A stretch of DNA of 64,000 bases from Legionellales bacterium (GCA_026125385.1 JAHCLG010000010.1:1-64000); one strand, 5' to 3'. Shown: positions 53,429 through 63,790, numbered from the stretch's first letter. Translations and numbers: made by a program. Notes: generated from the sequence alone by a model not told the origin.

Positions 53429-54421
53429 ATGATGACTCAACGCAATAAAATCATCTCGTGGATCATTGCAGGCTTTTTCCTGCTTGGCATTATATTGTGG
53501 TATTGGCATCACACGATTGTGTATCCCTCAACAGACGATGCCTATGTGCAAGCCAACGTAGTACAGGTGGCTGCCGAAGTCAGTGGAAATGTGATTGAAA
53601 CCAACGTAGTGAATAACCAATTTGTCGCCAAAGATACCGTGCTATTTAAAATCGATCCCCGCCCTTTTGAAATTGCTTTAGAACGAGCACAAGCACAATT
53701 AGCGCTCGCCAAGCAAGCCATGGGTGCCAATCAAGACGCGGTAAATGTGGCTAAAGCCTTAGTCGAGCAGCGCCAAGCCGAATTGCATAATGCCGAATTA
53801 AATTATCAACGCACCATGCCTTTAGTAAAAAATGGCACGGTGGCTAAAGCACAGGGAGATGGTGTTACCGCGCAATTAGCCGTTGCCAAAGCCGGTTTAA
53901 AATCAGCCCAACAACAATTGCAACAAGCACTCGACGAGCTCGGTCAAACGGGAGACGCTAATGCGCAATTGCGTCAAGCACAAGCAGTAGTCAATCAAGC
54001 ACAACTGGACTTAGAGCACACCATTATCCGTGCGCCCCAAGCAGGAATAGTGTCTAATTTTAATTTGCGCCCCGGCGATGTGGTGGCCAGTGGCCAGCCT
54101 TTGTTTGTCTTTGTTGAAAATGAATTTTGGTGGATTGAGGCGAATTTTAAAGAAACCGATTTACAACGTTTACGCGCCGGACAAAAAGCCAAAATTGCCA
54201 TCGACACCTATCCTAATACGACTTTTCATGGCGAAGTAATCAGTATTAGCCGGGGTAGCGGCTCAACATTTTCGTTATTACCGCCTGAAAATGCGACGGG
54301 TAATTGGGTAAAAGTCACACAACGTTTTCCTGTGCGGGTGAAAATATTAAATCCCGACCCGCAAAAATATCCATTACGTGTGGGTGCAAGCTCCACCGTC
54401 ACCATTGATACTGTTGATTAG
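53429..54421 (+). CDS. emrA: EmrA/HlyD-like membrane fusion protein
   Basis: This 330-aa adaptor has one N-terminal membrane anchor (IISWIIAGFFLLGIILWYWH), the EmrA motif STDDAYVQANVVQVAAEVSG, a long alpha-hairpin (LERAQAQLALAKQAMGANQD; VVNQAQLDLEHTIIRAPQAG) and the second lipoyl half DGVVASGQPLF-like region (PGDVVASGQPLFVFVENEFW). It works with the MFS pump encoded 5 nt downstream for drug export. Two adjacent ATG codons (53429, 53432) are possible starts. Confidence 0.93.
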   Translation: MMTQRNKIISWIIAGFFLLGIILWYWHHTIVYPSTDDAYVQANVVQVAAEVSGNVIETNVVNNQFVAKDTVLFKIDPRPFEIALERAQAQLALAKQAMGANQDAVNVAKALVEQRQAELHNAELNYQRTMPLVKNGTVAKAQGDGVTAQLAVAKAGLKSAQQQLQQALDELGQTGDANAQLRQAQAVVNQAQLDLEHTIIRAPQAGIVSNFNLRPGDVVASGQPLFVFVENEFWWIEANFKETDLQRLRAGQKAKIAIDTYPNTTFHGEVISISRGSGSTFSLLPPENATGNWVKVTQRFPVRVKILNPDPQKYPLRVGASSTVTIDTVD

Positions 54422-54426
54422 TTGCA

Positions 54427-55965
54427 ATGGAAAATAACACCCCACCAGTGTCTAGCGAAAAAAAATTATATGAGCATCGTTGGCTTGTCATCATTGCGGT
54501 AATGTTAGCTGCTATTATTGAAGTGCTCGACATGACCATCGTCAATGTGTCTTTGCCACAAATGATGGGATCACTCGGTGCCGATACCGATCAAATCACT
54601 TGGGTACTCACTTCCTATATCGTATCGTCCGCGATTGTGATGGTATTAACCGGTTTTTTAGTCGATAAATACGGCCGTAGACGCTTATTAATTACTAGCA
54701 TGTCTGGTTTTTTAATTTCATCGATGCTCTGTGGTTTATCGATGAATTTAATTCAAATTGTATTATTCCGCACAATCCAAGGCATTTTTGGTGCTTCGCT
54801 GATACCTTTATCGCAATATATTTTGCGCGACACTTTTCCCAAACATGAACAAGGCATGGCTATGGCAATTTGGGGAACAGGTATCATGGCCGCACCCGTG
54901 CTAGGCCCCACCATTGGTGCGTATATCACCGAAATTCTCAATTGGCGTTGGGTATTTTATATTAATTTTCCAGTGTGTATGATTTCATTAGTCATTGCCT
55001 TACGCGTAATTACCGACTCACCACACAAAAATATTAAACTCGATTGGTATGGTCTATTAGTGATGGCACTTGGGGTCGGTTCTTTGCAAATATTTTTAGA
55101 TAAAGGCAATTCTCAAGGCTGGTTTGAATCGAAAGAAATTATTTTTTTATTGATTTGTGCGGTAGGTGGTATTACTTTATTTATTATTCGCGGCCTCACT
55201 AAAAAAGATAGCATTGTTAATTTACAAGTCTTTAAAGATTGGAATTTTACTGTTAGTACCATCATGCTAGCAATTTTTTGTATTTGTATTTTTGGTATTA
55301 TTTCGATTCAACCCTTAATGCTTGAACGCTTATTAAATTATCCGATTATTACCACGGGCTTAATTATGGCACCTCGTGGTTTGGCGAGTGCCGTTTGCAT
55401 GATCATTGCCGGCAAACTCATGGCAAAATATGATGTGCGAATTTTCATTAGCCTCGGCATTGCTTTTTCTGCGCTAGGTTCTTGGTTAATGTGTCGATTT
55501 TCATTAGATGTGAGTCAATCTTATATTTTATTAACCATGATCTTGCAAGGCATTGGTATGGGTTTTTTCTTTGTGCCCATTTCGGCGTTATCTTCTTATA
55601 CCTTACCTGAAGAATTAATTCCAGTGGCCACCGGTTTATTTAGTTTTGGTAGAAGTTTAGGAAGCTCGATTGGGATTTCTATTTTAAGCACGATTATTAC
55701 TCGCGAAACTCAACTGAATTGGCACACCTTGGGTCAACACCTACAACCTGATAATTATAATTTCATTCAGTGGATGAATAAAACCGGATTTCATCTTAAC
55801 GATCCTCATACCCTTTCATTGTTAGGCCAAATCGTGGGACAACAATCGCAAATGAACGCATTTCTCGATGCCTTTTTCTTCACTACTCTCTCGTTTAGCA
55901 TCATCTTACCTTTTGCGTTAACCTTGAAAAAAGCCGTATTTAAAAGTGGTATGGCGGTGCATTAG
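54427..55965 (+). CDS. emrB: EmrB-like MFS drug transporter (DHA2, 14 TM)
   Basis: This 512-aa protein has about 14 membrane segments and DHA2 motifs: MLAAIIEVLDMTIVNVSLPQ (motif D1), GFLVDKYGRRRLLITSMSGF (motif A) and GTGIMAAPVLGPTIGAYITE (motif C). Paired with an EmrA-like adaptor it forms a proton-driven exporter of hydrophobic compounds. The stop codon overlaps the convergent pgpA stop. Confidence 0.95.
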   Translation: MENNTPPVSSEKKLYEHRWLVIIAVMLAAIIEVLDMTIVNVSLPQMMGSLGADTDQITWVLTSYIVSSAIVMVLTGFLVDKYGRRRLLITSMSGFLISSMLCGLSMNLIQIVLFRTIQGIFGASLIPLSQYILRDTFPKHEQGMAMAIWGTGIMAAPVLGPTIGAYITEILNWRWVFYINFPVCMISLVIALRVITDSPHKNIKLDWYGLLVMALGVGSLQIFLDKGNSQGWFESKEIIFLLICAVGGITLFIIRGLTKKDSIVNLQVFKDWNFTVSTIMLAIFCICIFGIISIQPLMLERLLNYPIITTGLIMAPRGLASAVCMIIAGKLMAKYDVRIFISLGIAFSALGSWLMCRFSLDVSQSYILLTMILQGIGMGFFFVPISALSSYTLPEELIPVATGLFSFGRSLGSSIGISILSTIITRETQLNWHTLGQHLQPDNYNFIQWMNKTGFHLNDPHTLSLLGQIVGQQSQMNAFLDAFFFTTLSFSIILPFALTLKKAVFKSGMAVH

Positions 55966-56444
55966 TTAAAAATCCACATAATTAACTGCAAGATCGCGGC
56001 AGCGGGAATCGCGGCTAATCCATCGTCGAGCATGATCCCTAATCCGCCTTTGATATTTTTATCGCAATAGGAAATTGGCCAGGGTTTTAAGATATCGAAA
56101 AAACGAAATAATATAAATCCTATTCCAATCCACACCCAATGCGGTGGGACAGCGATGAGAGTTAGCCATAGTCCGACCATTTCATCAAAAACAATGCCGC
56201 TATGATCGTGCACGCCAAGTCTTTGGCTCACTTTCTCACACAGCCAGCAACCAAAGCCAAAAGCTGCCACCATAAAAATACTGTAATAAATTAATGGCAA
56301 TAGACTCAATAAAAAATAAAAAGGAATAGCAATTAAGGTACCAAAAGTACCAGGAGCAATCGGCATTGCACCACTGCCGAGTCCAAAGGCTAAGAATTCC
56401 CAAGGATTTTTCCAAATGGATGAAGGGGCACTATGATATTTCAT
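55962..56444 (-). CDS. pgpA: Phosphatidylglycerophosphatase A
   Basis: PgpA removes the phosphate from phosphatidylglycerophosphate in phospholipid synthesis. This 160-aa membrane protein has FLAFGLGSGAMPIAPGTFGT near the N-terminus, HDHSGIVFDEMVGLW in the middle and KPWPISYCDKNIKGGLGIML with DDGLAAI at the end, the conserved acidic sites. It overlaps thiL by 4 bp, completing the glyA-nrdR-nusB-thiL-pgpA order. Confidence 0.95.
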   Translation of the reverse strand: MKYHSAPSSIWKNPWEFLAFGLGSGAMPIAPGTFGTLIAIPFYFLLSLLPLIYYSIFMVAAFGFGCWLCEKVSQRLGVHDHSGIVFDEMVGLWLTLIAVPPHWVWIGIGFILFRFFDILKPWPISYCDKNIKGGLGIMLDDGLAAIPAAAILQLIMWIFN

Positions 56445-57397
56445 GATGATCTCGTAAAATGTTGAAAACCGGAATAATTAAGCTGAATACTTTTTTGATG
56501 GTGCAATAATGTTAATTCTTGATCAGCAATAATTTCACCGATAATGGTAATTTTTTGTTGCGTCAGTTCGACTAAATCAGCATATAAATGCTTAGGTATG
56601 GTAAAACATAATTCATAATCATCGCCATGAGTTAAGGCTAATTCATATACCCGATCTTCACGGTAATAATCGAATAATTCAGGATGTATCGGCAATTTCT
56701 CGATATTAATTTTTGCACCCACTCGACTGGCTTGCAAAATATTTTCCAAATCGATACACAAACCATCGGAAATATCTGTGCAACTGGTTGCTAGATGACG
56801 TAAGTCCAGTCCTAATTGAATGCGGGGATTGGGACGATAATATTTTTTTAAAAATATATTATCTTGAATTTTGTCATTGCAGGTTTGTAATGCAAAATCT
56901 AAACCTAATGCCGCTGATCCTAAAAATCCAGATACACATACCCAATCTCCTACGCGAGCACCCCGACGCAATAACGCTAAACCTTTGGGTACAGCTCCAA
57001 ACACTTGCACACAAATACTGAGCGGGCCTTGAGTGGTATCGCCACCAATTAATTGACATTGGTGTTGTAATAATAATTCATTAAACCCACTACAAAATTG
57101 ACTTAACCAATCTGGATTAAATTCTGGAAAACACATCGACAGCCCCACCCATTTCGGTGTGGCTCCCATGGCAGCTAAATCACTGAGGGCAACGGCCAAC
57201 GCGCGATAACCAATATCGGCAGGTTTGGCCTGTGACGGAAAATGACTGTGTTGATTAATGGTATCAACTGAAAAAACTAATTGCTCATCAGGCGCTAACT
57301 GCATTACGGCGCAGTCATCCCCTATTCCTACATCGACTTGCGAATTTTTTACTCCCAATTGAGCAAAGTACTGTTGGATCAGATCAAACTCATTCAT
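56441..57397 (-). CDS. thiL: Thiamine-monophosphate kinase ThiL
   Basis: ThiL phosphorylates thiamine monophosphate to thiamine pyrophosphate. The 318-aa protein has the N-terminal VDVGIGDDCAVM metal motif, VFSVDTINQHSHFP, YRALAVALSDLAAMGATPKW and GGDTTQGP, plus C-terminal THGDDYELCFTIP. ATG 57397, which overlaps nusB by 8 bp, gives the usual N-terminus; an in-frame start at 57418 is less likely. The chromosome thus has its own thiamine salvage end-step, independent of the ICE thiS. Confidence 0.95.
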   Translation of the reverse strand: MNEFDLIQQYFAQLGVKNSQVDVGIGDDCAVMQLAPDEQLVFSVDTINQHSHFPSQAKPADIGYRALAVALSDLAAMGATPKWVGLSMCFPEFNPDWLSQFCSGFNELLLQHQCQLIGGDTTQGPLSICVQVFGAVPKGLALLRRGARVGDWVCVSGFLGSAALGLDFALQTCNDKIQDNIFLKKYYRPNPRIQLGLDLRHLATSCTDISDGLCIDLENILQASRVGAKINIEKLPIHPELFDYYREDRVYELALTHGDDYELCFTIPKHLYADLVELTQQKITIIGEIIADQELTLLHHQKSIQLNYSGFQHFTRSS

Positions 57398-57863
57398 CAC
57401 GAAATTTACGTCCGGCATTCACTTCAATTGATCGTAAGGCCAGTGCTAATTTATCGAGAACGCCATTCACAAATTTAAAGCCATCGGTGGCGCCAAAACA
57501 TTTGGTTAATTCTAAGGCTTCATTAATCACCACACGATACGGAATTTCTAGGCAATCGCGTAATTCGTAACAACTTAATCGCAAAATCGCCAGTTCAACG
57601 GGATCGATTTCGTCTAAGGCACGACTTAAATGGGGTTTAATTAATTCGTCAAATTCATGTGATTTTTCCAGGCAATGCTGGATTAATTGATGAAAATAAT
57701 GCGCATCGACTTTTTTTAAATCGAAACGACTGGCAAATTGTGCATAAAGCTCAGCAAATGGCGTTTGCACGAAATGCCATTGGTAAAGCGCTTGCACCGC
57801 ATAATGGCGGGCATTATGACGGGCATGAGGATTAAATTTTTTCGGTAAGTTTGGTTGGTTCAT
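57390..57863 (-). CDS. nusB: Transcription antitermination factor NusB
   Basis: NusB with S10 (NusE) binds boxA RNA in rRNA antitermination. This 157-aa all-helical protein has [59 protein letters not shown] and [20 protein letters not shown]. It overlaps nrdR by 32 bp; the ribD/ribE/ribBA/ribH genes often found between them elsewhere are absent here. Confidence 0.96.
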   Translation of the reverse strand: MNQPNLPKKFNPHARHNARHYAVQALYQWHFVQTPFAELYAQFASRFDLKKVDAHYFHQLIQHCLEKSHEFDELIKPHLSRALDEIDPVELAILRLSCYELRDCLEIPYRVVINEALELTKCFGATDGFKFVNGVLDKLALALRSIEVNAGRKFRDE

Positions 57864-58308
57864 TTTCTAATCTTTTAATTTCTTCGCGAAATGCGTTTAA
57901 ATCTTGAAAGCTACGATAAACCGAGGCAAAACGCACATAAGCGACTTCGTCTAATTTACGTAATTCTTCCATCACCCATTCACCGAGTAATTGTGAACTA
58001 ATTTCACGTTCTCCGGTGGCACGTAAACGATGTTTGATGCGACTAATTGTTTCTTCTAACGCTTCAACGGACACCGGCCGTTTTTCTAACGCACGCATCA
58101 TTCCTACTCGTAAATTTTCTTCGTCAAACGGTTTACGTCGCCCATCGCGTTTGACGATCCGTGGCATGACCAATTCGGCAGATTCATAAGTCGTGTAACG
58201 TTCACAACATTTTAAACATTCACGACGTCTGCGTACTTGGTTCCCTTCACTGACTAAGCGCGAGTCGATGACTTTAGTTTCTGCATAATGACAAAATGGA
58301 CAATACAT
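57832..58308 (-). CDS. nrdR: Transcriptional repressor NrdR
   Basis: NrdR represses ribonucleotide reductase genes by sensing ATP/dATP. The 158-aa protein begins with the zinc ribbon [20 protein letters not shown], with the second Cys pair in [13 protein letters not shown], and continues with the ATP-cone ([20 protein letters not shown]). ATG 58308 is chosen because NrdR proteins start at MxCPFC; 58323 would add five residues. It starts 7 bp after glyA. Confidence 0.96.
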   Translation of the reverse strand: MYCPFCHYAETKVIDSRLVSEGNQVRRRRECLKCCERYTTYESAELVMPRIVKRDGRRKPFDEENLRVGMMRALEKRPVSVEALEETISRIKHRLRATGEREISSQLLGEWVMEELRKLDEVAYVRFASVYRSFQDLNAFREEIKRLENEPTKLTEKI

Positions 58309-58315
58309 AATGATT

Positions 58316-59575
58316 TCATCCAAGTTGATAAACGGGAAATTGTCGACATAATGCGAATACCTTTTCTTTTACCTGCGCAATAATAGCGTGATCGTGAGGA
58401 TTATCTAAGATATCGCAGATTAAGCCTGCAATTGTTTGGCATTCTTTAACACTAAAACCACGTGTGGTAATAGCCGGCGTACCTATGCGCAAACCACTGG
58501 TCACAAACGGTGAACGCGGATCGTTCGGCACGGTGTTTTTATTTACCGTAATGTGCGCTTGTCCTAATGCAGCTTCAGCGTCTTTGCCGGTGATTTCACG
58601 ATCCATCAAATTAATTAAGAATAAATGATTATCCGTGCCTCCCGATACAATTTTATAACCACGTTGAAGAATTACTTCCACCATGGCGCGGGCATTGGCA
58701 ATAATTTGACGTGCGTAATCTTTAAAATTGTCTTGTAACGCTTCTTGAAACGCTACTGCTTTGGCAGCAATCACATGCATAAGTGGACCACCTTGAATAC
58801 CTGGAAAAACGGCTGAATTTAATTTTTTTTCAAGCTCAGGATGGGCTTTGGCTAAAATCACGCCGCCACGAGGACCGCGTAACGTTTTGTGCGTAGTAGT
58901 AGTGACCACATCGGCGTGTGGGAAAGGATTGGGGTATTCACCCGCCGCAATTAAACCTGCCACGTGGGCGATATCCGCTACTAAATACGCATTCACCTTA
59001 TCCGCAATGCGACGAAAACGTTGCCAGTCGAGAATTCGTGAATAAGCCGAAAAACCGGTCATGATCATTTTGGGTTTATGATGGATGGCCAGTTCTTCTA
59101 CCTCGTCGTAGTTAATTAATCCCGTCTGCGGATCCACACCGTATTGCACGGCATGATACAGTTTTCCTGAAAAATTAACCGGTGAACCATGGGTTAAATG
59201 TCCACCATCACTAAGCGCTTGACCTAAAATAGTATCGCCTGGATTGAGCAAGGCGAGATAAACCGCCGCATTCGCTTGCGAACCGGAGTGCGGTTGAACA
59301 TTGGCATAATCTGCATTAAATAATTTTTTAACGCGATCAATCGCGAGTTGTTCGGCAATATCTACAAACTCGCAGCCACCATAATAGCGTTTTGCGGGAT
59401 AACCTTCGGCATATTTATTGGTGAGAACACTGCCCTGTAATTGCAAGACGCGAGGGCTCACATGATTTTCTGAAGCAATTAACTCAATGTGTTGTTCTTG
59501 ACGTTGCTCTTCTTGTTGGATGGCAGACCATAATTCTGGATCAAAATCGGCAATAGAACTTGTTCGATTCCACAT
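58316..59575 (-). CDS. glyA: Serine hydroxymethyltransferase GlyA
   Basis: GlyA interconverts serine and glycine with tetrahydrofolate. The 419-aa PLP enzyme shows [59 protein letters not shown] and the PLP-lysine site [16 protein letters not shown]. It heads the glyA-nrdR-nusB-thiL-pgpA operon, a normal gammaproteobacterial arrangement. Confidence 0.97.
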   Translation of the reverse strand: MWNRTSSIADFDPELWSAIQQEEQRQEQHIELIASENHVSPRVLQLQGSVLTNKYAEGYPAKRYYGGCEFVDIAEQLAIDRVKKLFNADYANVQPHSGSQANAAVYLALLNPGDTILGQALSDGGHLTHGSPVNFSGKLYHAVQYGVDPQTGLINYDEVEELAIHHKPKMIMTGFSAYSRILDWQRFRRIADKVNAYLVADIAHVAGLIAAGEYPNPFPHADVVTTTTHKTLRGPRGGVILAKAHPELEKKLNSAVFPGIQGGPLMHVIAAKAVAFQEALQDNFKDYARQIIANARAMVEVILQRGYKIVSGGTDNHLFLINLMDREITGKDAEAALGQAHITVNKNTVPNDPRSPFVTSGLRIGTPAITTRGFSVKECQTIAGLICDILDNPHDHAIIAQVKEKVFALCRQFPVYQLG

Positions 59576-60048
59576 TGTGAATATCTCATGCGAAAAAAGA
59601 AGAAATTATACCTTTTGAACCGAGTAAAAACGAGATGTTTTATAGGCTGTCTTAACAATTCTATAACAGAATTATGTATCCCATTGATTTTTGCAGTGCG
59701 ACTTTATTTAAGTTGCTAGGCTTGCGCGCGTGCAATCTTGAACAACACGCTCTAATTGGGTGGAAAGAAATCCTTTTCTATTCATCAATGTGGGTTGGAG
59801 AGATCGGAAACCACCACGTTGATGAACCCACCTCAAGCAACATTATTCACGACAATAAATCCTTAGCGGAATAAGTTTACTTTTTGCGTCCGAGCATCAT
59901 CCTGATTGTGAGCTCCTATGCTATCTGGCTATTTTGCAATAGCGCATTAAAGTATAACGGACTATTCTTAACAAAATATTACTTCGGGCTTGTGAATTGA
60001 GTTGATATAAGGTACCTTCTAACGCATTTTTAAGATTGGAAAGAGATT
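59576..60048. other. Non-coding region between glyA and ettA
   Basis: These 473 bp separate two divergent genes and must contain both promoters. A stem CATCAATGTGG/CCACGTTGATG near 59788-59825 is visible. A 66-codon ORF (59674-59874) lacks a ribosome-binding site and protein-like composition. No RNA gene is recognised. Confidence 0.5.
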
Positions 60049-61725
60049 ATGGCACAGTATATTTGTAGCATGCATCGCGTGGGTAAAGTGGTTCCTGGTG
60101 GTAAAGTGATTTTAAAAGATATTTCTTTATCTTTTTTTCATGGCGCCAAAATTGGTGTATTAGGTTTAAATGGATCAGGAAAATCCACCTTATTACGCAT
60201 CATGAGTGGAATTGATAAAGCCATTGAAGGGGATTTTCAATTACAAAAAGATATTCGAGTAGGATATCTTGCGCAAGAACCCGAATTAGATCCCGAAAAA
60301 ACCGTGCGTGCTAGTGTGGAAGAAGGTGTGGCAGAGAGCATGGCATTGTTGAAACGCTTTAATGAAATTAGTATGCGTTTTGCTGAACCCTTAGATGATC
60401 AAGAAATGAATGATTTATTGGAAGAACAAGGTCGTTTGCAAAATGAAATTGATGCCATCAATGGCTGGGAATTAGAGCGCAAATTAGAAATTGCTGCCGA
60501 TGCCTTGCGCTTACCTGCTTGGGATATGCTCATCAAAAATTTATCCGGCGGACAAAAACGTCGCGTCGCCTTATGCCGTTTATTATTATCCAATCCCGAT
60601 ATGTTATTGCTCGATGAACCCACTAACCATTTAGATGCCGAAAGTGTGGGTTGGCTTGAACGCTATTTGCATGATTTTCCAGGCACTGTTATTGCGGTAA
60701 CCCACGATCGTTATTTTCTAGATAATGTCGCGGGTTGGATTTTAGAACTCGACCGAGGACATGGCATTCCCTTCGAAGGCAATTATTCTTCTTGGCTCAT
60801 TCAAAAAGAACAACGTTTGCAACAAGAAGAAAAACAACAAGACGCCCGTTTAAAAACCATTGAAAAAGAATTGGAATGGGTAAGAAGTAATCCGAAAGGC
60901 CGTCACAGTAAAAATAAAGCGCGCTTACAACGGTTCGAAGAATTAAACAGTCAAGATTTTCAAAAACGCAATGAAACACAATCTTTATATATTCCACCAG
61001 GCCCACGTTTGGGTGATGTGGTGATTGAATTCAATGGTATTAGCAAATCCTTTGGCGATCAGCTGTTAATGGAAAATTTATCGTTTAGCGTACCGCCTGG
61101 CGCCATTGTTGGAATTATTGGGGCAAATGGTGCGGGAAAAACCACGTTATTTCGCTTAATTGTCGACCAGGAAAAACCTGATAATGGCTCCATTCGCATT
61201 GGTGATACGGTAAAATTAGCGTATGTGGATCAACAGCGTGATGCGCTTAACCCTAAAAATACCGTGTGGGAAGAAATTTCTGATAAACAAGATATTATGC
61301 GCATTGGTAATTATGAAACGCAATCGCGTTCTTATGTGGGCAAATTTAATTTTAAAGGTGGCGATCAACAAAAACGGGTTGGCGATTTATCGGGCGGTGA
61401 ACGTAATCGCGTGCATTTAGCAAAATTATTAAAAAGTGCAGGCAACGTTTTATTATTAGACGAGCCCACCAATGATTTAGACGTTGAAACGCTGCGCGCG
61501 CTAGAAGAAGCCTTGCTCACGTTTCCTGGTAGCGCCTTTATTATTTCGCACGATCGTTGGTTTTTAGATCGTATTTGCACGCATATTTTGGCCTTTGAAG
61601 ATGACGGCACTATCACGTGGTGGACCGGCACTTATACTGAGTATGAAGCCGATCGGGTAAAACGCTTAGGTGAAGCGGCGTTGCAACCCAAACGTAAACG
61701 GTATATCAACATTCCTGCGCATTAA
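60049..61725 (+). CDS. ettA: Energy-dependent translational throttle protein EttA (ABC-F)
   Basis: EttA binds the ribosomal E site and gates entry into elongation according to ADP/ATP ratio. The 558-aa protein has two ABC ATPase domains (Walker A GLNGSGKST and GANGAGKTT, signatures LSGGQKRRVALCRLL and LSGGERNRVHLAKLL) joined by a linker, with an arm region VEEGVAESMALLKRFNEISM in the first domain. It starts MAQYICSMHRVGKVVPGGKV as in E. coli EttA. A GC-rich hairpin terminator follows. Confidence 0.96.
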   Translation: MAQYICSMHRVGKVVPGGKVILKDISLSFFHGAKIGVLGLNGSGKSTLLRIMSGIDKAIEGDFQLQKDIRVGYLAQEPELDPEKTVRASVEEGVAESMALLKRFNEISMRFAEPLDDQEMNDLLEEQGRLQNEIDAINGWELERKLEIAADALRLPAWDMLIKNLSGGQKRRVALCRLLLSNPDMLLLDEPTNHLDAESVGWLERYLHDFPGTVIAVTHDRYFLDNVAGWILELDRGHGIPFEGNYSSWLIQKEQRLQQEEKQQDARLKTIEKELEWVRSNPKGRHSKNKARLQRFEELNSQDFQKRNETQSLYIPPGPRLGDVVIEFNGISKSFGDQLLMENLSFSVPPGAIVGIIGANGAGKTTLFRLIVDQEKPDNGSIRIGDTVKLAYVDQQRDALNPKNTVWEEISDKQDIMRIGNYETQSRSYVGKFNFKGGDQQKRVGDLSGGERNRVHLAKLLKSAGNVLLLDEPTNDLDVETLRALEEALLTFPGSAFIISHDRWFLDRICTHILAFEDDGTITWWTGTYTEYEADRVKRLGEAALQPKRKRYINIPAH

Positions 61726-61770
61726 ACGGCAAATACTGAAGATAATGCTAGCCTGCGCGCGGGCTTAGAG

Positions 61771-61805
61771 CCTGGGGCCGCATTGCTCCCCGGGTTAACT
61801 TTTTC
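61771..61805 (+). terminator. Intrinsic terminator of ettA
   Basis: CCTGGGG (61771-61777) pairs with CCCCGGG (61788-61794) around 10 nt with one G-T pair, followed by TTAACTTTTT. A second small hairpin (GCCTGCGCGCGGGC) lies at 61751-61764. Confidence 0.65.
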
Positions 61806-62130
61806 TGTATTTCTTTTTGTATGTCATACTTTCTTAAGAATAACTGGATATAATTTGAACCGTACTCAGGTAATTTGCTTGTTACAGGGACTGTTAATCT
61901 GAAAAGCGATTGAATTAAACGTTAGTGAGATGTAAAAAAACAACAGAACCCAAAACAAGAAAACTGAGGATAACAATAACAACAATCTCCTCGCCAAACA
62001 TCGCTAACGAAAAAAATAATAAGAATCATTCAATTCGACAATCAGGTTGATAAAATAATACTAAAAATCCATAAAAATAATAACATTCTGTAATGAGCAG
62101 ATTACTGGGTGTACTCTTCCCGCTCGAAAG
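61806..62130. other. Non-coding stretch between ettA terminator and AAA+ gene
   Basis: I see no gene or RNA in these 325 bp. The sequence is A-rich in the middle and serves as the space between two convergent genes. Confidence 0.5.
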
Positions 62131-63258
62131 TTATCCTCTTAACAACAATTTATACGCCGGATTAATCACGCGAAATTTTTTGTTAGGAATGGCTTCAATC
62201 ATATCGTCATCCAATAATTTTCTCAGCGCATTACTGACCGAGGTAGTGGGCATCGACATTTTCATGGAAGCATCTAAACTGTAAATATTTTCATCGGGAT
62301 GAAGCGCTAAAAATTTTAATAATTTTTTCGGATTTTCAGGTAAATTAAAATAGTCTTTTAACAAATCACTACGTTCTTCATCAACAATTTTTTCCCAAAC
62401 TGCTTCGACATTTTTCTCATTAGGCAAATTAACATGTTCCATCCATAAATAATCACAAAGATAATTAACATAATAGGGGTGACGTTCGGTAAGCTCCATT
62501 ATTTTGAAAAAAGTTGACTCTGGCAATGAGCTTTTCCACATTAATTTGGCAATTTTATTTAAATGGATATTATAGTGCTCTTCGGCGATACGGTTTAATT
62601 TAATTTTTCGACATAGTTTATAAAGAGGCCGCCCTTCATCTTGAAAAATACTTTCAATCATATGCCGGTTGCTACCCGAAAAAATAATAGCCAGATTTTG
62701 CGTTTCTTGGGCAGCACTGCGAATGCCTCCCTCTACACCCATATTGGGTGCAATTTCCATGACTCGCTGAAATTCATCGATTAATAAAATGGCGTGTTTA
62801 TTTTTAGTGATCAGCAATTTATCAAGCACGATAATAATTTCGCGCAATACTTCGGGAGTAGAGGCTTCGTTTTCAACTTCAAACTCTATTTTAAATCCGC
62901 TTTTTTCTAAAGAAAGTTTAGGCTTTAAATTTTTAAATGTATGTTTTAAATTTTGTATTGCTTTATCGATCACGCTGATAGTAGAACCGATTAAATCAAT
63001 AATACCTTTTACTATACAACGCTCGAGTTCTTTTTCTGTCGTCGCAACATGTAAGTCAATTTTGCTAAATGGCAGCTCTGATACAATTAATGCTTTTTCA
63101 CATAAGCTGCTTTTTCCATACCGTCTAGGAGCGGCAAGAAAGGTGTGTTTCCCATTTTCAATATTACTGATTAACTCCTTCAATTCTTGGCTGCGATTGC
63201 AAAAGGCCTCGCCATAAGCTTTACCTAAAGGAAAATAACGTCTGGGCTTAATCATCAT
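62131..63258 (-). CDS. AAA+ ATPase with C-terminal winged helix (ORC/STAND-like ATPase_2)
   Basis: This 375-aa P-loop ATPase has LAAPRRYGKSSL (Walker A, about 41-52), AILLIDEFQRVMEI (Walker B, about 155-168), a sensor-like IIFSGSNRHM, and a lid region KIMELTERHPYYVNYLCDYL. The end is a winged-helix (NPKKLLKFLALHPDENIYSL; TTSVSNALRKLLDDDMIEAI). This is the architecture of archaeal-type ATPases also scattered in bacteria, often mobile and of unknown role. Its promoter region consists of eight 15-bp repeats, to which its own winged helix might bind. It is not part of an operon. Confidence 0.85.
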   Translation of the reverse strand: MMIKPRRYFPLGKAYGEAFCNRSQELKELISNIENGKHTFLAAPRRYGKSSLCEKALIVSELPFSKIDLHVATTEKELERCIVKGIIDLIGSTISVIDKAIQNLKHTFKNLKPKLSLEKSGFKIEFEVENEASTPEVLREIIIVLDKLLITKNKHAILLIDEFQRVMEIAPNMGVEGGIRSAAQETQNLAIIFSGSNRHMIESIFQDEGRPLYKLCRKIKLNRIAEEHYNIHLNKIAKLMWKSSLPESTFFKIMELTERHPYYVNYLCDYLWMEHVNLPNEKNVEAVWEKIVDEERSDLLKDYFNLPENPKKLLKFLALHPDENIYSLDASMKMSMPTTSVSNALRKLLDDDMIEAIPNKKFRVINPAYKLLLRG

Positions 63259-63290
63259 CGTTGCTCATTTGCTAATAGTTAGTTAAGTAT

Positions 63291-63410
63291 AATAATCCAG
63301 AATTGGATAATCAAGAATTAGATTATCTTATTCTGGATTATCTTATTCTGGATTATCGCATTTAGGATAATCTAAATTCAGATTATTACTTCTCAGATTA
63401 TTTTAAACCC
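63291..63410. repeat. Eight-unit 15-bp repeat array (GATTATC iterons) upstream of the AAA+ gene
   Basis: GATWATC-like heptamers begin at 63291, 63306, 63321, 63336, 63351, 63366, 63381 and 63396, exactly 15 bp apart. Units 63321 and 63336 are identical over all 15 bp. The outer units diverge (AATAATC at 63291, GATTATT at 63381 and 63396). The 8-bp spacers also echo ATTCTG and its complement. The array starts 33 bp upstream of the AAA+ start codon, where a promoter would be. Confidence 0.9.
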
Positions 63411-63728
63411 TAGAGTTTAACGCCTGAGGTTTTTGCTAGTAATTTATTGGTTGAAGCGCGGTTAAGATAAGAAATTTAGGATAAATAAAACCCCAATAGA
63501 TAGGCACATCATCCATTCATGCGGTAAACGGATTAACAGTCGCATCACCTGTCTTCACAGAGATCGGCTATTTCCTAGTTAAGATATCGCGTAAATAACG
63601 CGTTCAACTCTTGGTAAGTATTCTTAAGAACCCTGGCTAAGCTTTTGTAAAACAAAGAACTTCTGTATTTGACTATTTATTACCAAGAAAAACACATTTT
63701 ATCCACAGATAATTCCCAGGTTTTCAAC

Positions 63729-63757
63729 TTGCACTTTTTTAAAAAACGCATTATCTT
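63729..63757 (+). promoter_or_regulatory. Candidate promoter of the right-edge gene
   Basis: TTGCAC (63729-63734) and TATCTT (63752-63757) are 17 nt apart. Transcription would begin near 63764 and give a 180-nt leader before the gene at 63944. The preceding stretch 63411-63728 shows no gene. Confidence 0.5.
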
Positions 63758-63790
63758 GTGTCACATATTGAAAATGACACCCATATATAG

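Noticed and set aside
59674-59874. 66-aa ORF between glyA and ettA
   Set aside because: No ribosome-binding site, no protein-like pattern, and it lies in a divergent promoter region.
63291-63410. CRISPR array
   Set aside because: The repeat unit is 15 bp with 8-bp similar spacers and there are no cas genes, so it is a tandem protein-binding-type array.
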